Part shown: one piece after another, positions 54,785-64,000 of the stretch
Layout of the letters: every line of letters starts with the position of its first letter
Numbering within the stretch: position 1 is the first letter of the stretch
Source: Lachnospiraceae bacterium
Lineage (GTDB): Bacteria > Bacillota > Clostridia > Lachnospirales > Lachnospiraceae
Direction: 5' to 3'
Assembly: GCA_031280955.1 (NCBI GenBank)
Contig: JAITGA010000023.1
Coordinates: forward strand, 124,001-188,000
Length of the DNA: 64,000 nt
Translations under genes and position numbers: made by a program
Notes under the pieces: generated by a model
The model's database searches: none
Seen by the model: only the letters and a program-made list of their open reading frames with translations
What the model was told of the DNA's origin: nothing

Positions 54785-54901
54785 ATGAATAAATACACGC
54801 ACCAGCGGCGAGGACGCGATTTTACTTTGCTCGAAGAAGTCAACCATCTCCGCAACGTTGAACTTTGCATTGAGAGGAACTACAACAATCAATACCTCTG
54901 A
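54785..54901 (+). CDS. 38-residue open frame, possible gene fragment
   Basis: ATG with AAAGGAAA upstream, encoding MNKYTHQRRGRDFTLLEEVN and 18 more residues, stop at 54899. Its end overlaps the end of the convergent GT39-like gene. It may be the truncated start of a lost gene; not recognised. Confidence 0.3.
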   Translation: MNKYTHQRRGRDFTLLEEVNHLRNVELCIERNYNNQYL

Positions 54902-56481
54902 TACAAGTGATACCACCGTGTGTCAACCGAACCGGCACCGTGTAACACTGCAATATGTTGATAATGATCAGCAAAACGCCAATACTCTTCATTAGGACGT
55001 TCATGTTCATTATAGGTATGAATGATTACAAACTCATTTCTTCCTTGTCGCACGGCTTCCTGAAGACTATCAAATAGTTGTGGATATTGCTCATAGCTAA
55101 CATTAATTGTGCAAAAATAAGGCTCTTGGGGAATAATACCACTAGCTGTATAGAAACCACTATCAAGCGCATCCACTTGCAAAAGGGTTGGATTACCATC
55201 AGAAGCATATTGATGAATAAGCTCAGCCATCTTAATCTGTACCGGCATTTGGCGATGCATAAATGCAGGTTCAAATACTGCTCCCTTTACCATTATTAGT
55301 ATCAGTAATACTGAAAAAACTGCAACCCCTTTGGTGACTTTACTAATCTTTTCGCCCTCAGTAACTATCTCCAACCATGCACATATTGCGATTACACCCA
55401 TGATTGCAAAGACAGAAATTGGAATACACGAGTAAAGAAGCGCACCACCGATGTATATAGAAAACACCAGTAAGGCAAATGAAAGACCATAGGCAATGAA
55501 ATAGGGGGTAAAATAGACTTTCAATTGTTTCTTTAGTGATTGAAACCATCCGTGCCCCCTCCCATTCTTCTTTTCTTCCTCATTTCTCATTTTTATCAGT
55601 ACAAACAAGAACCCTAGAGCAATCGTCAATGTATACCCCATTCGTATCCGGAATGAAATCATGGTAATATAAAGACTGGAAACCAATCTATCCCAAAAAG
55701 TTTCATAAACGCCTGATGCTTGTATAAAGCTTATCTTGAAATATACTTCATAAAATGCGCCAAAACTCCCGGTTATGAGCAAATACAGCAAAAATGGTAA
55801 AATTACCATACCTACTCCGCCTAGAAACAATACAATATATCTCCATAACTGCCGATATTCCCTTTTTTGTAACAAGTCAAAAATAATCATTATGATAAAA
55901 CCAAGAAAAAATAACACCAAATTAAACTTTATCATAAACACCATCGCAAACAGTACTCCTTGGCATATAACATGACCGGATTTTGATGAAGCAGAATCAT
56001 TGACAAAATAAAGTGTAAAATAATACAAAGAAACCGTGAACATGGTAAGAACAAAGTCCTCTGCCCGCCCACCTTCAAAGCTGCGAAGTAAAAGAAATAA
56101 CGGGCAAATTATAGCTACCAGAAAACTCATTTCGGCTCGCCTAATGAACAAAGAAGCAATGCGGAAAACATAAATTGATGAGATAGTTAATGCTATCACT
56201 TGTAACAGGAACAGACCCAGATAACCTGTTTTTTGAATTAACGAAGCAACCCCAAATAACAGAAAGAGAAATGGTCCTTTATGGTCAATCAAATCCACAT
56301 ATGGCACATATCCGCGGACAAAACCTTTCCCTACCGTAAAGAAGATGTTAATATCATTCCAACCATTAAATGGGAAAAGTGGTGACGAATGAGTGGTAAA
56401 AAGAAGTAAAACTAAGGAATATACAGCAAGTAAGATGTATATCGTCGTTGTTTTGTTATAGAGCTTACCTTTCACCCCCAC
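54889..56481 (-). CDS. GT39/ArnT-like membrane glycosyltransferase
   Basis: 530 residues with about eleven membrane helices. The first loop motif GYVPYVDLIDHKGPFLFLLF and following helices resemble PMT_2-type transferases, which move sugars from polyprenyl-phosphate donors to lipids or proteins outside the membrane. Donor and acceptor are unknown. It follows addA by 1 nt, but the functional link is probably only transcriptional. Confidence 0.75.
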   Translation of the reverse strand: MGVKGKLYNKTTTIYILLAVYSLVLLLFTTHSSPLFPFNGWNDINIFFTVGKGFVRGYVPYVDLIDHKGPFLFLLFGVASLIQKTGYLGLFLLQVIALTISSIYVFRIASLFIRRAEMSFLVAIICPLFLLLRSFEGGRAEDFVLTMFTVSLYYFTLYFVNDSASSKSGHVICQGVLFAMVFMIKFNLVLFFLGFIIMIIFDLLQKREYRQLWRYIVLFLGGVGMVILPFLLYLLITGSFGAFYEVYFKISFIQASGVYETFWDRLVSSLYITMISFRIRMGYTLTIALGFLFVLIKMRNEEEKKNGRGHGWFQSLKKQLKVYFTPYFIAYGLSFALLVFSIYIGGALLYSCIPISVFAIMGVIAICAWLEIVTEGEKISKVTKGVAVFSVLLILIMVKGAVFEPAFMHRQMPVQIKMAELIHQYASDGNPTLLQVDALDSGFYTASGIIPQEPYFCTINVSYEQYPQLFDSLQEAVRQGRNEFVIIHTYNEHERPNEEYWRFADHYQHIAVLHGAGSVDTRWYHLYQRY

Positions 56482-56482
56482 C

Positions 56483-59400
56483 TCACACCACTATCGCCTC
56501 ATTAAGCGAAAACGAATAAATAATCTTCTCTTTTATCGGTTGTCCTGTCAGTTGTGTTAGTGCCTCCCCGTAATAATCAAGCTGCTTTTGATAGCGTTCA
56601 ATCAACTCTTCCCGCCTCGTTACCACATCTGACTTGTAATCAATTATAACCACTCCATCCGCTTCCGTAAAGTAAACATCTATAATGCCTTGGATCAAAA
56701 TCGTCTCCCCCGGCGGTAATTCGGGATGCAGACGATTGGCTGCAACCCCAATCACGAATGGCTGTTCCTTGTATAAGCATCCGTTTCGTTCGGCTTCGCT
56801 CATTCGCCTTGCCAATAAGGACAAGCCATCGCCGGATGCTGCCTGCTCTTTCGTTTTTGCTATAAAAAAAGCAGTTATCTTGGCGAGCGGCACCGCTTCA
56901 GCATATTCATTTGATAAACGTCTGTTAATGACAGCGTTTTCCAGTTGTGCGGCAACAAGCGACATTAATGTTGCCTCACTTTTCATATCGTCGTCCGCTG
57001 TCATCATGATTTTCTGATACTGCTCTGTCAGTTTATAGATATTCATTACTTCCATCACCCGATGATAGGCACTGCCACGCTCAGCACCGCTGCCAACTTG
57101 ATAACGGGGTTTCGGTGGCATACTTTTATCGACCAACTCCTCATCCTTGCTGACTTTTGCAAAATCAGGGATGTAAGGCACGACTTCCGGCTCTTGATAC
57201 AGGAGTTGTTCAAAAAACGAAAAACTACCTTCTTCCGTTTGCATAACGCTTGTTATTTTATCGTTTCTTTTTAACTCTGTTACTGTAGTTTTCGCATAAA
57301 GCTTCGCCAAATCAGCAAACTGATACGAACTGGCAAATCGCCTGGATAGCTCTTTATATAGACTGTCACGGGATATTTTTTGCTCCCAGACTGAAAGTAA
57401 GGCTTCCTTGCGCTTTATGGCTTCGCCGGCCTCAATTACCGCTTTGATGGTTAGTTCATCGGATTTCACCGTCTTTATCCTGAATATATCGGCAGCGGCT
57501 TCACAAGTGATAAGCGGCAAAAGTAACTCCAGAAAACTACCCGCCTTAAATAATTGAAGATACGAGAGGGAACAGGGGGTATTGCTTTCACCCGGCAAAG
57601 GTTTCTTCGTCACTCCCGTCAGAATCAGCTTCTCCTTTGCTCTCGTCATTGCCACATAAAGAATCCTAAACTCTTCACCCAAACTGTCAAGCTGTAGTTT
57701 GCGACTGATTACACGCCGCCGCAAGCAAGGTCGCCGCACTCGGCGAACGGTATCAATATAGTCAACACCTATCCCGAGGTCGGCATCGAGACACACCGAA
57801 TCACGGCTATCGCTGACATTGTGTTTTTTGTGTAACCCTGTAACGAAGCAAACAGGAAATTCGAGTCCCTTGCTTTTGTGGATACTCATTATGCGGACGA
57901 CATCAGCATGTTCATCATCCAAAAGAGCTTCACCATAATCAATGTTGTACTTCTCCAACTGTCCGATATAGCGGACAAAGTGAAAAAGACCATGAAAACT
58001 TGTCTCAGCATATGCCGCTGCCTTTTGCATGAGCATTTCCAGATTGGCTATCCTTATTTTTCCATCCTCACGGACAGCTACATCGTGATAATAACCACTA
58101 TCTACGATTAATTCGCCCAGCAGGTCAGCGATAGTCACGTACACGGCTTTTTGCCGATACTTGTCTATATACCCCAAAAATAACCGCACCCGCTCCTGTA
58201 AAGCCCTCATCGTAGCTACAGTTATTCCCTTCACATCGGATAAAACTTCCCCGCCACTTACAAAAGCCAACAAATCTTCATACAAAGTTTGTTTTCGCTT
58301 ACCGCCATGATATGCCTTTGCCTTGATAAGGGCAATTTCCCCATCGTCAAAATTGCCGAAAAATGATTTCATCACCCCGAACAAAGGAATATCCTGGAGA
58401 GGGTTGTCAAGAACACTAATCAGCTGCAAAACCGTCTGCACCTCTGTTACTGCAAAATAACCGGTTCGTGCCGCCGTAAGGACGGGAATACCTTCTTCTT
58501 GTAAAATAATCTTGAACGCCTCATCCCTGCCGCTGACCGAACGCATCAAAATAACGATATCGCCATACCGCAGCGGTCGTAATCCCCCTGCTCCATCGCT
58601 TACTTGATAACCATCCATCAACTCATCAATGCGATGAGCGACCATCCGCGCCTCTTTTTCAATATCTGAATCAGGGTTCATCTTGTCATTTTCTGCCGTT
58701 ATCTGCTCTGCCTTAGTCGCTCCGGTGGCGATTTCAACCTCATCATCGAAAGCAACCGCTTCATCTGTTCTATCTGACTGCGACAAGTCCATTAAGAGCA
58801 ACTCACTTTGGTTGATTTTATCATCATCAATACTATTATCAGGATACTTCGCTCCGGCAACAAGATGGGCTTCCTTATCATACTCGACCCCGCCCAGTGT
58901 TCTTCTCATGATATGGGAAAAAATATAGTTGACACTATCCAGTACCGCTACTCGACTGCGGAAATTCTGGTTGAGGTCAATACGGACACTATCGGGTGAA
59001 TCCGGATATGTCTCATATTTTTCAATGAAAAGCTCCGGACGAGCGAGACGAAACTTGTAAATACTTTGCTTTACATCACCCACCATGAAGCGACTTTGCC
59101 GTTCTTTGTCATCTCCGGCAATGGCAATCAGCAGCATTTCCTGTTTTAAATTGCTGTCTTGGTACTCGTCTGTCATCACTTCAACAAAATGCTCCCTAAG
59201 CTCCAGAGCTACTGCTGATGGCTTGATGCCGTTATCTGTTTTATCCCACAAAATCGCCAACGCCATATGCTCCATATCGGCAAAATCAATGATGTTCCTC
59301 GACCGCTTGGCAATATCGAAACGTTCCAGATACTCTATTGCCAAATCCGCCAATACGGAAACGGCAGGGCTAATTGCCGCCATTCGCACCGCGACACTAT

Positions 59401-60394
59401 TATATGGTTGGGAAAAGAAGCTCGCCCCCATCGCTCTTAGGGTTTCTTTGATATCATTTCGTAGTTTTTTTACTTGCTCTCGTTTTTCCGGGGAGACAGA
59501 GTCATCACGTTTCCCCGGCAAGGAAGTGAAGTGCAGTGTTCCCCATGCGGAAAAAAGATCATCATACACCATAACGCTTGTTATTTTATCATCAACCAGG
59601 CTATTTCCCAATATCCCTTGCAACATTTCTATCTCTTTGTCAATAGTTGCCGCATACATATACGGCCCGTCAGGCTCTTCACAAACGCTGCGGATGGCGA
59701 TCATATCCTCTAAGCAACCCTGCAACAGATACTCGGCAAAAGTGATAAGATATGAAAGTAAACCATCATGGGGAGAGGCTTTCGCTATATCATCCGTTTG
59801 ATAATCATACTTGCGTTCTGCCAACCATTCTTTTGACCACGGAAAGCTGATTGCCATGTTGTATAGCTTCTCAATTAGCTCCTCCAAGCGGCGGTCATTG
59901 GTCCCATGGGCAAAATAGGCAGCGCAAGCAAGAAACTCTTCACTCCTCTCCTCATAACGGCTTTCCAAAAGTTCGCTGATGACTTCCTTCTTTATCAATT
60001 GGAGTTCACTTTCATCAGCAACCCGAAATGCGGGGTCAAGATTTATCGCATGGAAGTGATTACGCAGTATATACAAGCAAAAACTGTCAATAGTCGTGAT
60101 TTGCGCATGGTTGATGAGGGTCATTTGTCGTTCCAGATGGCTGTTTTGCGGTTCACTTTCAAGTTTTTGCCCCAAAGCCCTAATTATCCGTTCTTTCATC
60201 TCCGCAGCTGCCGCATTGGTAAAAGTAAGCACCAACAGGCGGTCGATGTCAATCGGAGCTTCTTTATCGCTGACAATCTTAATAATCCGCTCAACCAAAA
60301 CTGCCGTTTTCCCCGAACCGGCTGCTGCCGAAACCAGAATGTTTTTGTCACGGATATCAATTACCGATTGTTGGGTCTTGGTAAAATTCATCAT
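56483..60394 (-). CDS. addA: ATP-dependent helicase/nuclease AddA
   Basis: 1303 residues, UvrD-like helicase with Walker A SAAAGSGKTAVL (about residue 25), later motifs VLTFTNAAAAEMKERI and YVAMTRAKEKL, and a C-terminal PD-(D/E)xK nuclease with GIIDVYF...VIIDYKSD. With AddB it resects double-strand ends for RecA loading. Starts directly after addB (60395). Confidence 0.96.
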   Translation of the reverse strand: MMNFTKTQQSVIDIRDKNILVSAAAGSGKTAVLVERIIKIVSDKEAPIDIDRLLVLTFTNAAAAEMKERIIRALGQKLESEPQNSHLERQMTLINHAQITTIDSFCLYILRNHFHAINLDPAFRVADESELQLIKKEVISELLESRYEERSEEFLACAAYFAHGTNDRRLEELIEKLYNMAISFPWSKEWLAERKYDYQTDDIAKASPHDGLLSYLITFAEYLLQGCLEDMIAIRSVCEEPDGPYMYAATIDKEIEMLQGILGNSLVDDKITSVMVYDDLFSAWGTLHFTSLPGKRDDSVSPEKREQVKKLRNDIKETLRAMGASFFSQPYNSVAVRMAAISPAVSVLADLAIEYLERFDIAKRSRNIIDFADMEHMALAILWDKTDNGIKPSAVALELREHFVEVMTDEYQDSNLKQEMLLIAIAGDDKERQSRFMVGDVKQSIYKFRLARPELFIEKYETYPDSPDSVRIDLNQNFRSRVAVLDSVNYIFSHIMRRTLGGVEYDKEAHLVAGAKYPDNSIDDDKINQSELLLMDLSQSDRTDEAVAFDDEVEIATGATKAEQITAENDKMNPDSDIEKEARMVAHRIDELMDGYQVSDGAGGLRPLRYGDIVILMRSVSGRDEAFKIILQEEGIPVLTAARTGYFAVTEVQTVLQLISVLDNPLQDIPLFGVMKSFFGNFDDGEIALIKAKAYHGGKRKQTLYEDLLAFVSGGEVLSDVKGITVATMRALQERVRLFLGYIDKYRQKAVYVTIADLLGELIVDSGYYHDVAVREDGKIRIANLEMLMQKAAAYAETSFHGLFHFVRYIGQLEKYNIDYGEALLDDEHADVVRIMSIHKSKGLEFPVCFVTGLHKKHNVSDSRDSVCLDADLGIGVDYIDTVRRVRRPCLRRRVISRKLQLDSLGEEFRILYVAMTRAKEKLILTGVTKKPLPGESNTPCSLSYLQLFKAGSFLELLLPLITCEAAADIFRIKTVKSDELTIKAVIEAGEAIKRKEALLSVWEQKISRDSLYKELSRRFASSYQFADLAKLYAKTTVTELKRNDKITSVMQTEEGSFSFFEQLLYQEPEVVPYIPDFAKVSKDEELVDKSMPPKPRYQVGSGAERGSAYHRVMEVMNIYKLTEQYQKIMMTADDDMKSEATLMSLVAAQLENAVINRRLSNEYAEAVPLAKITAFFIAKTKEQAASGDGLSLLARRMSEAERNGCLYKEQPFVIGVAANRLHPELPPGETILIQGIIDVYFTEADGVVIIDYKSDVVTRREELIERYQKQLDYYGEALTQLTGQPIKEKIIYSFSLNEAIVV

Positions 60395-63300
60395 CTACTT
60401 GCTATCCCCATGATTTATGTCAATATCACTCTTTGCCGGAAACTCTTGGATATTTACCTCATTTTCTTCTTTCATTAACTCAATAATCTCACTGCGACTT
60501 CTTTTCTCCAACCGCCGCTTCCTCTGCCGGCGCGGGTCATGACCGCAGATATTTTGGTATTCACAAAACGCACAACTACTTTCTGTACCCCTTTGATAGG
60601 GATTTAATGAAATGTCACCATTTTTTATCTCTAATGCCATCTTCTTGATTTTTTGTCTGGTATATTCAGATAAAAGGGTGAAATCCGCAGCGGAAATAAC
60701 CCGAGAAGTCGCAGAAAAACTGCCGTCTTTTTTTTGCTCGACAGGAATTACCTGTGAACGTCTGTCAAAGCCACGGTCGATATGGCGGATAATTTCACCA
60801 TCTGCATTGACCACTCCTTTCATCCGTAGCAAACCCAACAGTTTCCCTGCCAGTTCATCATCATTCAGTTCTTTGTCCTCTTCGATCAGCGGGTCAAAAA
60901 CTTGATAGTATAAAGCGGCAGCGGGAATAATATCTTTCCCCGGATTTTCCCGTTGCAAAAACTCCACCGCCGCACTCAGATACACGATTAATTGTAATTG
61001 CAAGCCATGATAAAGAGCCGAAAAATCAATATCACTGCTCCCCGATTTGTAATCAACCACTTTGACCAAAACTCCCGCCGCAGTCTTGCATATGTCGATG
61101 CGGTCAATTTGTCCCTTAACGGAAAACTGTGCCGTTTGCGCCTCTTCCTCTGCCTCTATTTCCAAAACTCCCCCATCACCCGGGAAAACACTCCCATTAC
61201 TGCCAAAGGAAGTACTGTGAAAACCGATTTCCCCAGCCATATATCGGAAATCGCCTTGCTCCATCTGCCACCGCAGTGTCTGGATAGTCCGTGCCATCAC
61301 CCGATGAATCCGCCCGATCAACTGCTCATTTCTGGCACTTCCCCGTAAAACCATCGCATAGTCCCCCGCAGAGATTTCACTAATCGCCCGGGTCAACAGC
61401 CGTTCACCGTCCGTATTCGAGAAATCCGCCCAATCAAGGCTTTCTTCCCGCAACAGCTCCGCAAACCGTGCCAACACGCTATGGTACACCACCCCCAAAT
61501 CAACTGCCTCGAAACCATACTCATCCCTGAGTGCCAGAGAAAGCCCGTGGCGGAGAAAATGAGCGTAGGCACAGGCAGCGTATTTTTCCAGACGACTGAT
61601 ACTTACTTGCAAAACCTCACCATAAAGCATATCAGCAAGGAAGCGGGTAAGCGGATGATGCGTATAGCGGTAAAATGCCTGTTCCACCATCCGTATCAGT
61701 TTCTGCTTTGCCCCCTCATCTTTTCGGTAAATATACCCCAGTACCATCAAGGTGCGAAAATCTGCGGTAATTAACCAGGGATGTTCACGGCGAAAATCTG
61801 AATTTAATCTTTCATTACTCCCCTCGGCGTATCTGCGCAGAGTAGAAGTAAACAAATCATAGCTGTCAGATAGTCCATATATCTCACTTAACTCTACATT
61901 GTCACCGACCTTTTGCGGCAAAAGTAAAGGGAAAACCCGCCGTAAAGCCGCAATCAGGTAAGATGGGCGGAGACTCTTTCCCTCACTATCGACCCGTGCA
62001 TATGATAAATAAAGCCGTTCTGCAGGACGTGTCATGGTGATATACAGATAAAGCCGTTCAATATAGAGCTTCTGCCGCTGTGATGGAGCTAGTTCCCACT
62101 TTGAGCTTTGCAAAAACTCACGGTCAAGAGCAGATAACAAACCCCCGCTCCCGCTTTGGGGAATACTGCCGTCATTGACTCCGAGAAAAAATAGTGTCCG
62201 TACCTGTGACAGCCGGGTTCGCTCAATATCACCGACAACAACCCTGTCAATGCTTTGCGGGATCGTGCCTATCTTGATTTCTGCCAATCCTGCATCAAGG
62301 ATTTCTGCAAACTCATCAAGTTTCATCGGCTCATCTTTTAGTAATCCATGTATTTGCTCCAACAACTCCATCACCAAGCGATATATCTGGGCATATTCCT
62401 TCGCCCGTACCATATCACCATCCCTGTGGAATCTCTGCTCATAAACTGCCAACTTCGCCTGACTGCGTCCGCCAACGATGAAATCGTATAACATGGTGAC
62501 GATCCCGGCGGCAGTCTTTTCTCCTTGGTTGAGTGGGGCAAGAAAAGTGAGTATTTTCGTCCGTAAAGCATTGAGTATTTCCAACTTTTCGCAAATCTCA
62601 TTTTCATTCCACTTAGATAAGGTGCGGATAAAAGACTCCTGCCACATCTTCTTTCCCCTGATACCACACGCCAACACATAATTTTCCAAGTCATCAACTT
62701 CCTCATTTGTCATATCGACAAATCCACTTCGCAGAAAATGAAAAATAGCCTCATAAGAGTAATTTTTGTTGATAACCCTAAGTGCTGAACGGATAAATTC
62801 GGTAAAGGGATTGAGTAATATTCCTTGTGTCCTGTCAAGATAAAGGGGAATCTGATATTTGACCGCCTCACGCTCCAGCAAGCGTGCATAACGCTTCATA
62901 TCACCCGCAATGATGGCAATTTCTCGATATGAGTGGTTTTGCTCTGTTACCAGCTTCTTGATTTCTATAAAAGTCCGGCGCACCTCATCACTTATTGCTC
63001 GTGCTTCGAAAATCTGAATGGCAGCCGTACTCTCTCCTTGATATGGCACGACGGGATAGCGGAACAAATACCGCTCCAAATGCGCTAATTCATTAGCCGC
63101 AGGAAGACTCGAAAAACGCCGCGGTATCCTGTCTACCCCTGCCTTTTCTGTACCGCCGACGATGACATCGGCCATCCTTTTCACTCCTACTTCATCAGCA
63201 AGCTGTGTCAAATCAGCGATTGTTTTGTCGGATAAATAAAATAACGTATGTTCTTTATGAGGCGACGCTTGTTCTTTATAAAATAACGTATGTTCTTTAT

Positions 63301-64000
63301 CAAATAACGTGCGTTCTTTGCAAAATAACGCATGTTCTTTATGATCTAACGCACGCTCTTTTACGTCGTCAAGTGATGTTCCCTCATTTCCCCTTACAAC
63401 AGTGACTATCACCCGCTCTGTGAGTCCCATCAAGTTTTGCATCAAGCGGTTTTGGATGGGCGTAAAACCGGTAAAACCATCAAACGCAACCACGCTGCCA
63501 CGAATCAAATCTGACTGCGGTAAAGCAGTTCGCAAAAGTTCAAGCGTTTCTTCGGTGGTGATGAAATTGTCTTTGATAAAAATGAGAAACTCTTCATAGA
63601 GACGGCGAATATCACTAAGTTTTGCCGCCAATGCACCCCTACGAGCGGCAAACTCGACCATCGCCGTCATTTCTGTTGGCGAAATCGCATATTGCATCAA
63701 TTCAGATATTGTTGACTTTAATTCGCTAATGTAACCCGGTTTCATAAGACTTTTTCCGATAACAGGCAAATCAGCGGTTATATTGGCAGCTACTTTGCGC
63801 AGGATTAGGCTTTTGCCCGTGTCATCAAGCAATATCGGTGGTTTGACCCCGACTTCGGTGAAAACCCTATGTGCCAGCCGTGCGAAACTGAGAACTTCAA
63901 TGTTCATAATCCCGCGGCGGGGATGTGACTTCACCAGCTCCATTTGCGTATGCATCGTAAACTGATCAGGAACAATCAAAAAGAAACGTTGATTAGGCTT
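60395..64000 (-). CDS. addB: ATP-dependent nuclease subunit AddB (5' end outside the window)
   Basis: Open at the right edge; the visible part is about 1200 residues and lacks the ~40-residue start with the ATP loop (the frame continues upstream of the ATG at 63979). The nuclease core VKVVDYKSG and the iron-sulphur cysteines (CAYAHFLRHGL and CAFCEYQNIC) are present. An unusual tract of six heptads of KEHTLFx type interrupts the helicase-like region (63236-63361). Confidence 0.92.
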   Translation of the reverse strand, partial: KPNQRFFLIVPDQFTMHTQMELVKSHPRRGIMNIEVLSFARLAHRVFTEVGVKPPILLDDTGKSLILRKVAANITADLPVIGKSLMKPGYISELKSTISELMQYAISPTEMTAMVEFAARRGALAAKLSDIRRLYEEFLIFIKDNFITTEETLELLRTALPQSDLIRGSVVAFDGFTGFTPIQNRLMQNLMGLTERVIVTVVRGNEGTSLDDVKERALDHKEHALFCKERTLFDKEHTLFYKEQASPHKEHTLFYLSDKTIADLTQLADEVGVKRMADVIVGGTEKAGVDRIPRRFSSLPAANELAHLERYLFRYPVVPYQGESTAAIQIFEARAISDEVRRTFIEIKKLVTEQNHSYREIAIIAGDMKRYARLLEREAVKYQIPLYLDRTQGILLNPFTEFIRSALRVINKNYSYEAIFHFLRSGFVDMTNEEVDDLENYVLACGIRGKKMWQESFIRTLSKWNENEICEKLEILNALRTKILTFLAPLNQGEKTAAGIVTMLYDFIVGGRSQAKLAVYEQRFHRDGDMVRAKEYAQIYRLVMELLEQIHGLLKDEPMKLDEFAEILDAGLAEIKIGTIPQSIDRVVVGDIERTRLSQVRTLFFLGVNDGSIPQSGSGGLLSALDREFLQSSKWELAPSQRQKLYIERLYLYITMTRPAERLYLSYARVDSEGKSLRPSYLIAALRRVFPLLLPQKVGDNVELSEIYGLSDSYDLFTSTLRRYAEGSNERLNSDFRREHPWLITADFRTLMVLGYIYRKDEGAKQKLIRMVEQAFYRYTHHPLTRFLADMLYGEVLQVSISRLEKYAACAYAHFLRHGLSLALRDEYGFEAVDLGVVYHSVLARFAELLREESLDWADFSNTDGERLLTRAISEISAGDYAMVLRGSARNEQLIGRIHRVMARTIQTLRWQMEQGDFRYMAGEIGFHSTSFGSNGSVFPGDGGVLEIEAEEEAQTAQFSVKGQIDRIDICKTAAGVLVKVVDYKSGSSDIDFSALYHGLQLQLIVYLSAAVEFLQRENPGKDIIPAAALYYQVFDPLIEEDKELNDDELAGKLLGLLRMKGVVNADGEIIRHIDRGFDRRSQVIPVEQKKDGSFSATSRVISAADFTLLSEYTRQKIKKMALEIKNGDISLNPYQRGTESSCAFCEYQNICGHDPRRQRKRRLEKRSRSEIIELMKEENEVNIQEFPAKSDIDINHGDSK
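63236..63361. repeat. six 21-bp tandem repeats in addB
   Basis: Six in-frame units of seven codons encode KERALDH, KEHALFC, KERTLFD, KEHTLFY, KEQASPH and KEHTLFY. On the coding strand units contain AAAGAACATACGTTA or variants. The repeat lies between TSLDDV and LSDKTIADL. Confidence 0.93.

Noticed and set aside
63236-63361. 21-bp repeats as a CRISPR-like array
   Set aside because: No unique spacers; the units are in frame inside addB.

Overview
The window reads as chromosome of a low-to-mid GC anaerobic Firmicute of the class Clostridia. The pointers are a sigma-H gene next to rlmB, a single-chain clostridial-type PurL, AddAB, ClpC and RadA in one run, a ThiT-type thiamine transporter under a TPP riboswitch, and an anaerobic (class III) ribonucleotide reductase. 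Family and genus cannot be settled from this stretch. Most genes lie on the minus strand in tight runs with 1-20 nt overlaps.

Layout. 1-6900: a heterodimeric ABC exporter (one half cut by the window edge), a GH2 beta-mannosidase-like enzyme, two membrane proteins and an OFA-type MFS carrier. 7081-10088: restriction-modification (R-M) module 1 plus a membrane protein. 10478-15616: purL, a TetR regulator and an unknown gene. 15801-18042: tRNA-Trp followed by an AT-rich, decayed insertion with an XRE repressor remnant, an intact two-gene orphan operon, a tiny protein made of Phe-Trp repeats, a broken gene and a frameshifted integrase start. 18043-28600: radA, a conserved small gene, clpC, an SH3/membrane protein, a zinc-ribbon HTH protein and purD-purN-purM-purE. 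28420-32640: two small membrane proteins, pyrE, pyrF and nrdD, with a probable NrdR operator upstream. 33042-38592: two more R-M modules, BcgI-like (type IIB) and EcoRII/Dcm-like. 38739-44076: amino-acid dehydrogenase, folA, thyA, a TraX-like protein, sigH, rlmB and an SDR enzyme. 44165-47701: nitroreductase, a MurL/MurD2 pair for an alternative D-glutamate route into peptidoglycan, tRNA-Gly. 47749-50898: ECF sigma factor with a membrane partner, tRNA-Val, thiN and thiT. 51160-54901: a patch with a direct repeat, a WYL regulator, a DUF3795 protein and a PadR/DUF2812 pair. 54889-64000: a GT39-like membrane protein and addA/addB (addB runs off the right edge).

How the parts fit. The core genes form a nucleotide set: de novo purines (PurL, D, N, M, E), pyrimidines (PyrE, PyrF), deoxynucleotides (NrdD) and dTMP/folate (ThyA, FolA), alongside DNA repair and recombination (RadA, AddAB). 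Set into this are three complete R-M systems. Each has a good sigma-70-type promoter carrying or abutting a GAAC-N4-GTTTG motif like the Gram-positive LexA box, which suggests shared damage-responsive control. A dispersed palindromic repeat sits beside these modules.

Most unusual points: the M(FW)14 mini-protein; a PurL whose glutaminase nucleophile Cys is Asn; the duplicated PP-loop motif in MurL; the 6 x 21-bp repeat inside addB, whose units resemble LexA boxes; and the orphan operon in the tRNA-Trp island.
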